DNA of 64,000 nt from assembly GCA_013178095.1 (NCBI GenBank), contig JABLXK010000003.1, positions 248,001-312,000 on the forward strand, written 5' to 3'. The translations under genes were made by a program, and so were the position numbers. A model generated the notes under the pieces. That model searched no databases and was not told where the DNA came from. It worked only from the letters and a program-made list of their open reading frames with translations. The number at the start of each line of letters is the position of its first letter. The first letter of the stretch is position 1. Below are positions 41,303 to 50,077 of this stretch, piece after piece. This DNA comes from Anaerolineae bacterium (GTDB taxonomy: Bacteria > Chloroflexota > Anaerolineae > Anaerolineales > Anaerolineaceae).

Positions 41303-42952
41303 TTGAAATCCTTACCGGCCGACAGAAAAAAGAGGGAAAGACCCTTTTCCATACTGGCATTACTTCTGGCTTTGCAGGTTCTGTTTGCCTATGCCATTTC
41401 AAAATTTGGTATCCCCGAGAACATTTTCTCTCAGCTGATGTATTTACCCATTATCACGGCAGGGTATCTGTTTGATTACCGCATCGGTATCCTCAGCGGG
41501 GTGATTGCCGAGTTGCTGATCGAAGTCTTTGCCACAGAAAGCCTGGCATTGTTCCAGCCGCAGCGGTTGTACGCCGCCAGCTTCCGGGTTTTCTTTTTCA
41601 TGAGTTGCGGTTATATCACCGGAAAGATAAAACAAAAAATGGATGAAATGAAAATACCGGCAAACCATCCCAAAATCCATCCGTTCACGCAATTGCCCTA
41701 TTGGGGGTCGATAACTGAAGAAATGAATTCGTTATTGAACAATCACAAAATCCTTCATTTCCGCTTCTTTCTGATCGAGATCTCCAATCAAAATGTGTTG
41801 TTTGCCACCTATGGTCTTGATTACATCGATAAAGTGAACCAGATCATCATCGCTAAACTAAAATCTCACTATAAAGGGTGCAAATTGTTCCTGGTGCGCC
41901 TGAATACGTTTGCTATGATTTTGCCGGAGGTGCGCCAGGATGTAGAGGAGTTGGTCAGATTGTTCGAACAACCAATTTTGGTGAACGGCATACCAATCTA
42001 TTGCGAAGTGACCATAGGTGAAGCATCTTATCCGGAAGGCGGGCAGACGGCGGATGCTATTCAGAAAAACGGATTCGTCGCCCTGAATGAAGCCCAATTG
42101 CACCAGAAACCTTATCAGCAATATCAGCCTAAATTGCATAACCCTGAAATTTCCGTATTGCTGGGTCAATTCCAAAACGCCATTCAAAATCAGGAAATCG
42201 AATTTCATTACCAGCCCATCGTCGATACCAACGGGAAGGTGCACAGCCTGGAAGCCCTGGTGAGGTGGAACCATCCAGTCAAAGGCATGATCCCGCCGGA
42301 CCAGTTCATCCCCGATCTCGAATTCACGCGCATCACCAATATCCTGACCTACTATTCCCTGGAATATAACTTGAACAACATGGCGCGCCTGTACCAGGAA
42401 GGCTTCAACCTGGATATTTCCATCAATATATCCATCACCAACCTGTACCAGCCGGATTTTGCCAGCCGGGTCATTGCCATCCTTGCCAAACATAATTTTC
42501 CCTCCCATCATCTCGAACTCGAAATCACCGAACGGGGTTTTCTGGCAGACAACCCCGAATGCCGCAGCAATCTGGATGATTTGGTCAATGCCGGGATAAA
42601 GTTATCGATTGACGATTTCGGCGTGGGATTCACCAGCATCAGCAATTTTCGCAATGAAATGATTTACTCCATCAAGATCGATAAATCGTTTGTTGAGGAA
42701 ATTCACGCCAATCCGGCCAACCAGGCCATTCTGGAAGGCATCATCGCGATCGCGAAAGCCTCCAATGTGGCTGTTATCGCCGAAGGCATTGAAAAACAGT
42801 CTGAAAAAGAGAAACTGGTCGAATTGGGAGTGGATTACCTGCAGGGCTACCTGATCTCCAAACCGCGCAGTTATACTTCTATCCGCTCCTGGCTGATTGA
42901 TAGTTCGCTTCGAGCAGGGAAGCTGCCATCTGAAGAAATCCCGGAAAAATAA
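41303..42952 (+). CDS. EAL-domain c-di-GMP phosphodiesterase with degenerate GGDEF-like domain
   Basis: A 549-residue protein. Residues 15-120 hold several membrane helices (a MASE-like sensor), about 130-280 a GGDEF-like domain without the GGDEF signature, and about 295-535 an EAL domain with intact EALVRW, IDDFGVGFTSIS, KIDKSF and AEGIE motifs, so it should hydrolyse c-di-GMP. It is preceded by a c-di-GMP riboswitch, giving a feedback loop. The TTG at 41303 is chosen as start because GGAG lies 6 bases upstream; the ATG at 41288 falls right at the terminator end without a ribosome site. Confidence 0.88.
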   Translation: MKSLPADRKKRERPFSILALLLALQVLFAYAISKFGIPENIFSQLMYLPIITAGYLFDYRIGILSGVIAELLIEVFATESLALFQPQRLYAASFRVFFFMSCGYITGKIKQKMDEMKIPANHPKIHPFTQLPYWGSITEEMNSLLNNHKILHFRFFLIEISNQNVLFATYGLDYIDKVNQIIIAKLKSHYKGCKLFLVRLNTFAMILPEVRQDVEELVRLFEQPILVNGIPIYCEVTIGEASYPEGGQTADAIQKNGFVALNEAQLHQKPYQQYQPKLHNPEISVLLGQFQNAIQNQEIEFHYQPIVDTNGKVHSLEALVRWNHPVKGMIPPDQFIPDLEFTRITNILTYYSLEYNLNNMARLYQEGFNLDISINISITNLYQPDFASRVIAILAKHNFPSHHLELEITERGFLADNPECRSNLDDLVNAGIKLSIDDFGVGFTSISNFRNEMIYSIKIDKSFVEEIHANPANQAILEGIIAIAKASNVAVIAEGIEKQSEKEKLVELGVDYLQGYLISKPRSYTSIRSWLIDSSLRAGKLPSEEIPEK

Positions 42953-42953
42953 A

Positions 42954-42985
42954 AACACCTGAAAGATTATTTCAGGTGTTTTTTA
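42954..42985. terminator. Terminator after the EAL gene
   Basis: An 11-bp perfect stem AACACCTGAAA/TTTCAGGTGTT with a 5-base loop is followed by six T; it could also serve the convergent gene. Confidence 0.9.
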
Positions 42986-42997
42986 ATTAATACCGGA

Positions 42998-43771
42998 TCA
43001 ATCAACTCCCGGAGGGGTGCCGGCAATCAAATCGTAAACTTTTTTCTCAACTTCTTTTTGCGCGCTTTCCGATAATTTGTTTTTATGCTTGCTGAAGAAG
43101 TCAAATATGTCCCGAACAGTCATCACGCGCGTTTTGGGTTTGCAATAGGTGTGGTACATGGTTACCAATTTGGGATTGGAAAAGATTACGATGGGTAGCA
43201 CGGATTGTCCGATGGCATTGCCCAGTTTCCGGCTGGCTTTCTCAAACTCCGGTCCGGGGTCATTGAAATTCTTCCGGTCCGCAGCCTCGGCGATTGGTTG
43301 GGTGGTGAAAACACCCCCCGAGCCGACAATCACCTGGGGAATGACAAAATCGCAATCCGGCGGTTTGACCTGAGAAAAATACGCCCAATCATCGCTCAAT
43401 TGGAATAAGCGGGCGAAAACGGCTTTGGTGAAATCATTTTTTCGCGGCGGGTCGAAAGGCTCATTTTTCATGATGGTGGATATTTTGTAAAAAGTGGTCT
43501 TCGCCAGCGGGATTTTTAAAATCAACGCGCCTATGATATACAGGAAACATCCGGCGGCAGCCACGTAAATGGACCAGGTTTGCACTTCCCGGTAATGGAC
43601 ATGCCATTGATCCTGGATCATCTCATGGTAAAAAAACGCTGAAAAGAACCCGGCCACGCCGACGATCAACACGCAAACGCCTGCCGCCAAAATGTAGAAT
43701 GGCAGCGTTTTGCGCTTTTCGGGCGGAACCAGCGGTTTGGGAGTCTGGATTTCATTGCGGATAAAACGCAT
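42998..43771 (-). CDS. Membrane protein with possible NERD-like domain
   Basis: A 257-residue protein with two N-terminal membrane helices (about 30-50 and 75-98) and a cytoplasmic domain (about 115-250). The segment CDFVIPQVIVGSGGVFTTQP resembles the core of NERD (nuclease-related) domains, and a basic C-terminus follows. The catalytic residues of NERD are not clearly complete, so function is uncertain. The start at 43771 is the Met followed by RFIRNE; an earlier in-frame Met would add a hydrophobic stretch. It is not obviously linked to its neighbours. Confidence 0.6.
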   Translation of the reverse strand: MRFIRNEIQTPKPLVPPEKRKTLPFYILAAGVCVLIVGVAGFFSAFFYHEMIQDQWHVHYREVQTWSIYVAAAGCFLYIIGALILKIPLAKTTFYKISTIMKNEPFDPPRKNDFTKAVFARLFQLSDDWAYFSQVKPPDCDFVIPQVIVGSGGVFTTQPIAEAADRKNFNDPGPEFEKASRKLGNAIGQSVLPIVIFSNPKLVTMYHTYCKPKTRVMTVRDIFDFFSKHKNKLSESAQKEVEKKVYDLIAGTPPGVD

Positions 43772-43865
43772 TTTTTTTGCTCCTGAAATTTTTGCAGAGG
43801 TCGAAGTAAAAATGATGAAAGACAAGTTCAATGATTGTAAATGAGAAATGGGAAATCTGCAGAGT

Positions 43866-43899
43866 CAAAAAAAGGATGAGCCAATAGCAGGCTCATCCT
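43866..43899 (-). terminator. Terminator of the second PTS operon
   Basis: A 10-bp perfect stem AGGATGAGCC/GGCTCATCCT is followed on the minus strand by seven U. It comes right after the EIIC stop codon. Confidence 0.92.
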
Positions 43900-43913
43900 T
43901 TCCTATAAACAGC

Positions 43914-45284
43914 TTACGCAGCAGCGGTTTGTGTCTTGATATTCTTGAGATAGCGCAAGCGGAAGACGATCGTGATTACAATCACAACCGCGCAGAAAGC
44001 GATCAAACCGGCCATGCCGATCTTGCCGTAGTTTTCACCCAGAAGACCAGCCACCAGCATTTCGGGGCAGAGGTGGTTGAACCAGGAGGTTACACCGGTG
44101 CCTTCGGCAACTTCCACGCCTTGGGCAACCGCAACCATGGAGGACCATTTGGCAACGCCCAGGGTGGCGGCGAAAGTACCGTATATGCCCATTAGAATGG
44201 TGGTGATCAAGGTGCGCAGCATGTCGAATTTATTGGGGGCAACCACGAACACCCAGAAGAACAACAGGGAGGGCAAGTCAGCCAGAGGATGATTGACCGA
44301 ACCAGGGATAATGAAAGCCATGACCAGCAGGATCGGGACCATCAATACGGTGGTGGCCAACACGGTCGTGTTGCCGACCGCGATGGCGGGATCCACGCCG
44401 ATGTAGATCTGCTTACCGCTAGCCTTAGACTTCATAAAGCTGCCTGCCGCTTCGGAAACCGGCACCAAAGCCTGCATAACAATACCGGACATCATGGGGA
44501 TGAGCACAAGCGAGGTGGCCAGGGCAATCATCAGCATGATAATGTCGATCCAGTAATAACCTGCGCCGATGCCCATGAGCATGCCGATCAAACCGCCCAA
44601 AACCGCGGGCTCACCGATCACACCAAATTTTTCCTGGATGTAATCGGGGGTGAATTTGGCTTCCAAACCGGTCTTATCGAGCAGCTTGCCGACATAGTGG
44701 CCGAAAGCGCCCCAGGCCACATTGGTGCCCTGATAGAAAGACAAACCTTCAAAACCCAAATCCGCACAGTAACCGCGCTGGGCATTGAAGTCGGACATCA
44801 TCAGGTTGAACCAGGCCAGGAAGGTGGCGAAAACCAAACCGGCAACGATGTTGTTGGTCAGTGCGTAGACAATCAGGCAGGCAATGATCGCTTCCCAGAA
44901 GTCCCAGATGTTCAGGTTGAGGGTGTCGGTCATGGAGGTGAAGATCATGACCAGGTTGACAGCCAGGCTCAACAAAACAATGACGTATGCCCAGGGAGAG
45001 CTCCAAGCGAATGAAGCGAAAGCAGCCCAACCGATATCGGTGTAGGTGAAGACGCCGCCAAAGCGGGTAGCCAAAGCGGAGGCTGCGGGAGCAACTTTCC
45101 CCAGGAAGTAATCCACCACGATGTACACGCCATTGAAACCAACAGCGATCATCAAACCATTGCGGACGGCTTTCAGGAAGCCCAGGCGCACGACCAACCC
45201 GATCACAGTGAATACGATGAAGATCATAAAGAGCGGACCCGCATTCATGATCGGATCAAGAATTGTATTTACAAATCCTAAGTC
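43914..45284 (-). CDS. PTS EIIC permease (GatC-like), second system
   Basis: A 456-residue polytopic permease, with about ten or eleven helices, of the galactitol/ascorbate type. It is last in an operon with EIIA, a HisC-like aminotransferase and EIIB. The start at 45284 is chosen because GGAGAAAATATA lies upstream. It differs clearly from the permease at 32586-33995, so the two systems should import different sugars. Confidence 0.92.
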   Translation of the reverse strand, partial: DLGFVNTILDPIMNAGPLFMIFIVFTVIGLVVRLGFLKAVRNGLMIAVGFNGVYIVVDYFLGKVAPAASALATRFGGVFTYTDIGWAAFASFAWSSPWAYVIVLLSLAVNLVMIFTSMTDTLNLNIWDFWEAIIACLIVYALTNNIVAGLVFATFLAWFNLMMSDFNAQRGYCADLGFEGLSFYQGTNVAWGAFGHYVGKLLDKTGLEAKFTPDYIQEKFGVIGEPAVLGGLIGMLMGIGAGYYWIDIIMLMIALATSLVLIPMMSGIVMQALVPVSEAAGSFMKSKASGKQIYIGVDPAIAVGNTTVLATTVLMVPILLVMAFIIPGSVNHPLADLPSLLFFWVFVVAPNKFDMLRTLITTILMGIYGTFAATLGVAKWSSMVAVAQGVEVAEGTGVTSWFNHLCPEMLVAGLLGENYGKIGMAGLIAFCAVVIVITIVFRLRYLKNIKTQTAAA

Positions 45285-45402
45285 CATTATATTTTCTCCT
45301 TGTTTTATTTTATTTTCCTGCAATGCGATAAGAAATAAATTACCTTGTTTGCACCTCCTCACCTTGTGTTTTCAGAATATCCATATGAATTAACGATGGC
45401 GA

Positions 45403-45711
45403 TTATTGACCCAAGCCCATGCTTTCAATGTAAGCAAAAATATCGTCATACAGTTTTTCCTGACCCACTGTGCTGATCAGGGGCACGCCGCTGAATACCT
45501 TGATGTCGTCGCGCGCTCCGGTCTGCGCAGTTGCCACGATCAAATCCGGTTTCATGGTCGAAATCAGGGTGTTCATGTCGGCAATTTTGCCTTTTTTAGT
45601 CACGATTTTTACCTTGCGCCGTTTGGCTTCATTTTCCAGCTTTACTGCCGCAAGGTTGGATGTGGCGATAGATGAACCGCACATCACAAGAATTACTGCT
45701 GGCCTTCCCAT
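45403..45711 (-). CDS. PTS EIIB component, second system
   Basis: A 102-residue GatB-type subunit. The phosphorylated Cys lies in VILVMCGSSIATSNLAAV. It passes phosphate to the substrate of the adjacent EIIC. AAAGGAG precedes the start at 45711. Confidence 0.92.
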   Translation of the reverse strand: MGRPAVILVMCGSSIATSNLAAVKLENEAKRRKVKIVTKKGKIADMNTLISTMKPDLIVATAQTGARDDIKVFSGVPLISTVGQEKLYDDIFAYIESMGLGQ

Positions 45712-45760
45712 ATTGATTAATCTCCTTTTCAATAATTATTGATGTCGGAATTTATCCGCA

Positions 45761-46870
45761 TCATTTATTTTTTACGAATTCGCTTAAATAAGCAACCAGT
45801 TCTTCCATATCTTTCTTTAAACCAACGGAAATGCGGAAATGTGTGTCGGGTTCCAAACCGGCTTTTTTGGCGAAGCTGCGCACGAAAAATCCTTTTTCAA
45901 GCAGCAGGTCCACGCATTGGGTGGCGGTTTTGCCGGAATCCTCTACGTTGACCATCACAAAATTGGCCTGTGATGGTACGGGTTTGAAACCGGGTATCTT
46001 GGCCAATTCCGCGCTCAACCAGTCGCGCGTATCCGCCAGCTTGCGGAAAACCTGGCGGCACTCGTCCAGGTGATCCATGGCGGCGATACCGGCGGCCATG
46101 GCAGCAATGTTGACGTTGAAAATGTGGCGCGAGCGGTTGAGGTAACGCACCAATTCCGGATTGGCCAGCAAATAACCCAGGCGGATGCCTGCAAGGCAAA
46201 AACCTTTGCTGAAAGTGCGCATCACCACCAGGTTTTCATATTCGTTCACCCATTCCGAAACCGAGGTGCCTTCATCGGCCATTTCCACGTAAGCCTCATC
46301 GACCACGATGATCTTGCCGGTGCCCAGCATGCGCTTGATTTCCTCTTTGGGCATGACAATCCCCATGGGATTGTTCGGCCGCGAGAGCAGCACGAATTTG
46401 GTATGGTCCGAAATGGTCGCCATCACCTGGTCGGCAGCTTTATCCAACCCGGCGGATAATTCCGCGAAGTTGATCTTCCATCCGAAGTATTTGAGCCGGG
46501 GAACGTAAGCGGAATAATCGGGTTGAACCAGCACCGCCTCATCCACGCCCGGATTGGCCATCAAAATCTGGAAAAGCAGGTCGAGCAATTCAATTGAGCC
46601 ATTTCCCAGCGCCACGTTCTCGGGTTTGACGTGCGCGTAATCCGCCAGTTTTTGGCGCAAAGTTAATGCGTAGGAAGGATCTTCCGCATAATAGTTGGCT
46701 TTGTCCGCCACGCTCTTAATGGCTTCCTGCACGGCCGCGATGGGCGCATAGTTGGATTCATTCGACATCTGGCGCCGGATGGTCGGATCCTGCCAGCACT
46801 TGGTCACGTGAATTTGGTCGTAATCGGGAATGTCGAATAATCTGGGATTGACGATTTCTTTGAAATTCAT
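45761..46870 (-). CDS. Histidinol-phosphate aminotransferase-like enzyme in a PTS operon
   Basis: A 369-residue fold-type I PLP aminotransferase of the HisC/CobC group. The motifs LGNGSIELLDLLF, LLSRPNNPMGIV, VVDEAYVEMA and the PLP Lys in TFSKGFCLAGIRLGYL are intact. No other histidine or cobalamin genes are nearby; the gene sits between PTS EIIA and EIIB. The enzyme could transaminate an imported sugar derivative, but its substrate is not visible from sequence. Confidence 0.87.
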   Translation of the reverse strand: MNFKEIVNPRLFDIPDYDQIHVTKCWQDPTIRRQMSNESNYAPIAAVQEAIKSVADKANYYAEDPSYALTLRQKLADYAHVKPENVALGNGSIELLDLLFQILMANPGVDEAVLVQPDYSAYVPRLKYFGWKINFAELSAGLDKAADQVMATISDHTKFVLLSRPNNPMGIVMPKEEIKRMLGTGKIIVVDEAYVEMADEGTSVSEWVNEYENLVVMRTFSKGFCLAGIRLGYLLANPELVRYLNRSRHIFNVNIAAMAAGIAAMDHLDECRQVFRKLADTRDWLSAELAKIPGFKPVPSQANFVMVNVEDSGKTATQCVDLLLEKGFFVRSFAKKAGLEPDTHFRISVGLKKDMEELVAYLSEFVKNK

Positions 46871-46899
46871 TGGAACAATATCTCCTTGCCTATAAAATC

Positions 46900-47358
46900 C
46901 TATTTCATATTTCCGCGGATCTTCTCCACCAACGGCTGCGGATCGCCGCTATTCCTAAAGTCAATTAAAACCTGAGGAACCTCCATCAAGGTTGAGAAGG
47001 CTCTTAGGAAGTCAACGTGTTCGGAAGGATCTTCTATAGTGAGCATAAAAATCAACTCGGCTTGCACATCCCCGCCTTCCCCTCCCATCGGTTCAAATAT
47101 CACCGGTTTTTGCAATATACCGATCACCAATGAAGGCTGCAGCGTCCATTCGGCATCCGCATGCGGCACTGCCACTTCGATCAGCGGGGTATGCAAACCG
47201 GTCGGATATTTGATCTCCCGTTCCAGGATGGCCTGGTTGAAACCCTCCCTGGCATAACCGGCTTTGATCGCTACGGCTGCCATCTCTTCCAACACTTCTT
47301 CTTTTGTCGATTTGCTGCTTTTAATTACCTGTAAGTTTGATAATAAATCGGCTGCCAC
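46900..47358 (-). CDS. PTS EIIA component, second system
   Basis: An EIIA of the fructose/mannitol/galactitol group with the active His in VAVPHADAEWT. An ATG at 47442 would give 180 residues, but it overlaps a TATAAT -10 box, so the mRNA should start after it. The GTG at 47358, with GAGG upstream, gives a normal 152-residue domain and is preferred. It is the first gene of the operon and lies back to back with the PRD regulator. Confidence 0.8.
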   Translation of the reverse strand: MAADLLSNLQVIKSSKSTKEEVLEEMAAVAIKAGYAREGFNQAILEREIKYPTGLHTPLIEVAVPHADAEWTLQPSLVIGILQKPVIFEPMGGEGGDVQAELIFMLTIEDPSEHVDFLRAFSTLMEVPQVLIDFRNSGDPQPLVEKIRGNMK

Positions 47359-47440
47359 GTTTGAAGATACCTCGTTTGATAATTTTTTGCTTCTTTCAGG
47401 TACTGATGATTCAAAAAATTGCTTCCATCTTACTGGCAAC

Positions 47441-47446
47441 ATTATA
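47441..47446 (-). promoter_or_regulatory. -10 box for the second PTS operon
   Basis: TATAAT on the minus strand, divergent from the PRD regulator. No clear -35 box. Confidence 0.5.
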
Positions 47447-47493
47447 CAAATCTATCCCCCGGATGAGTTGTCTTATTTTTGACGCATATAGTT

Positions 47494-47522
47494 ATGACAT
47501 TAATAAACTGGCGTGGTACAAT
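47494..47522 (+). promoter_or_regulatory. Promoter of the PRD regulator, likely leaderless
   Basis: ATGACA (47494-47499) and TACAAT (47517-47522) are 17 bases apart. The ATG at 47530 lies 7 bases after the -10 box, so translation probably starts at the first base of the mRNA. Confidence 0.7.
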
Positions 47523-47529
47523 CATTTTC

Positions 47530-49596
47530 ATGATATCGCACCCCCCCGAGATCAACATCCGCCAGCAAACCATCCTGAGGGCGCTTCTTTCAGCCAACGG
47601 CAAGGTGACTTTTTCGGAATTATCCAGCCAGACCGGGCTGAGCCCGCGCGTGATCCGCTACAACATGGATGTTGTCCGCTCCTGGATGAAATCGGCCCAG
47701 GTCGATTTCATCAACCGGCCCGGTTATGGGGTGGAGGTGGTTGCCTCGCAGGAAAAGAAAACCAACCTGCTGCAAATGATCAACCAGCTCGCGGATTGCG
47801 ACATCATCCTTTCACGCAAGCAGCGCGTGCACATCATTCTGCTTTACCTCCTGCTCTTGGAAGAACCGATATCGACCAAGCAGTTGGTTGAGGTGGAAGA
47901 ATTTTCACGCTCGACGCTTTTCAAAGATATTTGCGATGTTGAGATTTGGCTGGAAAAATTCGGTTTGAAGTTGAAGCGCAAATCGGCCAAAGGGCTATGG
48001 ATCGAGGGCCTGGAAGAATCCCGCCGCTTTGCCCTGTCGCGCCTGTTACGCGAGGAGATCGGCGACAAGAATTGGTATCAGCTCTCCAACGTTTTTCTGA
48101 CCGCCAATAAATACAGCAATTCGGCCATCTCCAACCGCTTTGAACTGTTCATCAACCAGCTTGAGCTGCCTTTCTGCCGCCGGATCGTGCAATATATTGA
48201 AGAGAACCTCGCCACCACCATGTCGGTGATCGCGCGCGCAACCATCATGATCTATCTGGGCATCGCGATCTTCTCCATGCGCATCGGCAACCTGATCGAC
48301 GGGGATATTGACCCCGAGATCCTGAACAGCGATGAATTCCCTATTTCCCAGGTGATCGGCTACCAGATCGCCAAGAAGTATGATATCAAGGTCACCGATA
48401 AGGAGCTGGAGATCATCGCCGCCATGATCATGAGCACCAAATGGGACAATATTTACAGTTTCGAAAGCGAAAAAGACGCCATCCCGCAGGCAGCCACCCC
48501 CCGCAGCGAACAAATTGCCTCCCAAATCGTGGATATCAGCTCAATGCGCCTGCACCCCATGCTGAAAATCGATAAAGTCCTGATCCGCGAGCTTTCCCTG
48601 CACCTGGATTACGCCATTTTCAGGATGAAATACCACATTCCTATTCGCAATTCGAACCTGCAAACCATTCAGGAAAAATACCCTCAGATTTACCAGGTGG
48701 CGGAAAATAGCGTCTTCATACTGGAAAACGAAATCAATATCAACGTCCCGCCGGAGGAGATCGGGTTCATCGCTATGTACCTGCTGGCCGGTCTGGAACG
48801 GCTGCGCACGGTTGAAGATTCGCGCCTGTCAGTCACAATCGCCAACGATGGCGTCCGTTCTAAAAGCTCGCTGCTCAAAGCCCGCCTGGAATATGAATTT
48901 CCCAACCTTAAGGTGACGCAGATCATCAACACATTCGACGAAATCCCGGATGCCAGCCAGCTCACCGAGGTGATCGTGAGCACCATGCCGGTCGAGAACT
49001 CGCCCTTGCCGGTGATCGAGGTCAGTCCATTTCTGGAGATCGAAGACATCAAGAATATCCAGCGCTGGATCACAGAGAAAAACCAGAGCCAGCGCCTGAA
49101 AAAATTGAGTTACCGCGAACAGCAAAATTCCCTGGTCGATTTATTGAAAATGTCGCACATCTGCCTGCTGCCGGACGTGAAAACCTGGCAGGAAATGGTG
49201 GAAGCCGCCAGCCGACCGCTCATTCAAAGCCAATGCATCCAGCCGCGCTATACCGCCGCCATGATCGACCTGATCGAAAATCACGGTTTTTACATGTACA
49301 TGGGCGCCGGGACGCTGCTGCTGCATGCCAAACCTACCGACGGGGTGAATGAATTGTGCATGAGCATGCTGCGCCTGTCGACTCCTTTTCATTTCGCGGA
49401 CAACCGCATCCCGGATGTCAACCTGATCTTCGTGCTGGGCGCCACCGATGACACCTCGCATCTGACCGCCCTGTTCCAGCTCAACGAACTGGTGCAAATC
49501 CCCGAATTCATGCAAAGCGTTCATTCCGCCGACAAGCCCTCGGAAGTGATGCACCATCTTTGGGAATGGCTGCCCAGGCTTACCGGGGAGATTTAA
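47530..49596 (+). CDS. PRD-containing (BglG/MtlR-type) PTS transcription activator
   Basis: A 688-residue regulator. Domains in order: helix-turn-helix (about 8-60, LRALLSANGKVTFSELS), PRD1 (about 175-285), PRD2 (about 300-410, ELSLHLDYAIFRMKYHIP, IGFIAMYLLAGLERL), an EIIB-like domain (about 415-510, whose phosphorylation Cys is absent in VTIANDGVRSKSS) and an EIIA domain (about 540-680) with the active His in LLLHAKPTDG. Such regulators are switched by PTS phosphorylation. It is divergent from the second PTS operon, which it likely activates. Confidence 0.9.
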   Translation: MISHPPEINIRQQTILRALLSANGKVTFSELSSQTGLSPRVIRYNMDVVRSWMKSAQVDFINRPGYGVEVVASQEKKTNLLQMINQLADCDIILSRKQRVHIILLYLLLLEEPISTKQLVEVEEFSRSTLFKDICDVEIWLEKFGLKLKRKSAKGLWIEGLEESRRFALSRLLREEIGDKNWYQLSNVFLTANKYSNSAISNRFELFINQLELPFCRRIVQYIEENLATTMSVIARATIMIYLGIAIFSMRIGNLIDGDIDPEILNSDEFPISQVIGYQIAKKYDIKVTDKELEIIAAMIMSTKWDNIYSFESEKDAIPQAATPRSEQIASQIVDISSMRLHPMLKIDKVLIRELSLHLDYAIFRMKYHIPIRNSNLQTIQEKYPQIYQVAENSVFILENEININVPPEEIGFIAMYLLAGLERLRTVEDSRLSVTIANDGVRSKSSLLKARLEYEFPNLKVTQIINTFDEIPDASQLTEVIVSTMPVENSPLPVIEVSPFLEIEDIKNIQRWITEKNQSQRLKKLSYREQQNSLVDLLKMSHICLLPDVKTWQEMVEAASRPLIQSQCIQPRYTAAMIDLIENHGFYMYMGAGTLLLHAKPTDGVNELCMSMLRLSTPFHFADNRIPDVNLIFVLGATDDTSHLTALFQLNELVQIPEFMQSVHSADKPSEVMHHLWEWLPRLTGEI

Positions 49597-49653
49597 ACGC
49601 TAATTCGGTACTTTTGTCTGATTAAGGTGCAAAAAATCGGCAAAAGTCTGACT

Positions 49654-49686
49654 TTGTCTTAAGTTTCTATTACAAATATAAGACAA
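49654..49686 (+). promoter_or_regulatory. Inverted repeat upstream of ptsH
   Basis: Perfect 8-bp arms TTGTCTTA and TAAGACAA separated by 17 bases, upstream of a TATAAT at 49708-49713. A candidate operator. Confidence 0.5.
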
Positions 49687-49788
49687 TCGCTTTCACGAGC
49701 ACTATCCTATAATCAAATCGTTCCACCAAACCATCCATGCCTAATCGGTTTGGATGCACGGGATAATTTCTTTTTTCGGGAGCGAGAC

Positions 49789-50058
49789 ATGGTTCAAACG
49801 GATTTAACCTTGAATAACGAACAGGGGCTGCATGCCCGGCCGGCCGATCTTTTTGTGCGCACGGCTAACAAATTCAAAAGCGAGATCAAGGTCTCCAACC
49901 TCTCCACCGGTTCCAACGACGTAAACGCCAAGAGCATCCTGCGTATCCTTTCCCTGGGCGTATACAGCGGGCACACCATCCGGGTCTGCGCCGAAGGTGA
50001 GGACGAAGCTCAGGCGATTGAAGAACTCAAAGCGCTGGTCGACCAGAATTTTGCATAA
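49789..50058 (+). CDS. ptsH: Phosphocarrier protein HPr
   Basis: An 89-residue HPr that carries phosphate from enzyme I to the PTS EIIA domains. The phosphorylated His 15 is in NEQGLHARPAD, and a Ser in VNAKSILRILSLG aligns with the regulatory Ser46 of Firmicutes HPr, so HPr kinase control is possible. The start at 49789 has GGGAG upstream. Enzyme I (ptsI) is not in the window. Confidence 0.93.
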   Translation: MVQTDLTLNNEQGLHARPADLFVRTANKFKSEIKVSNLSTGSNDVNAKSILRILSLGVYSGHTIRVCAEGEDEAQAIEELKALVDQNFA

Positions 50059-50077
50059 CTCCAAAATGAAATAAGCG

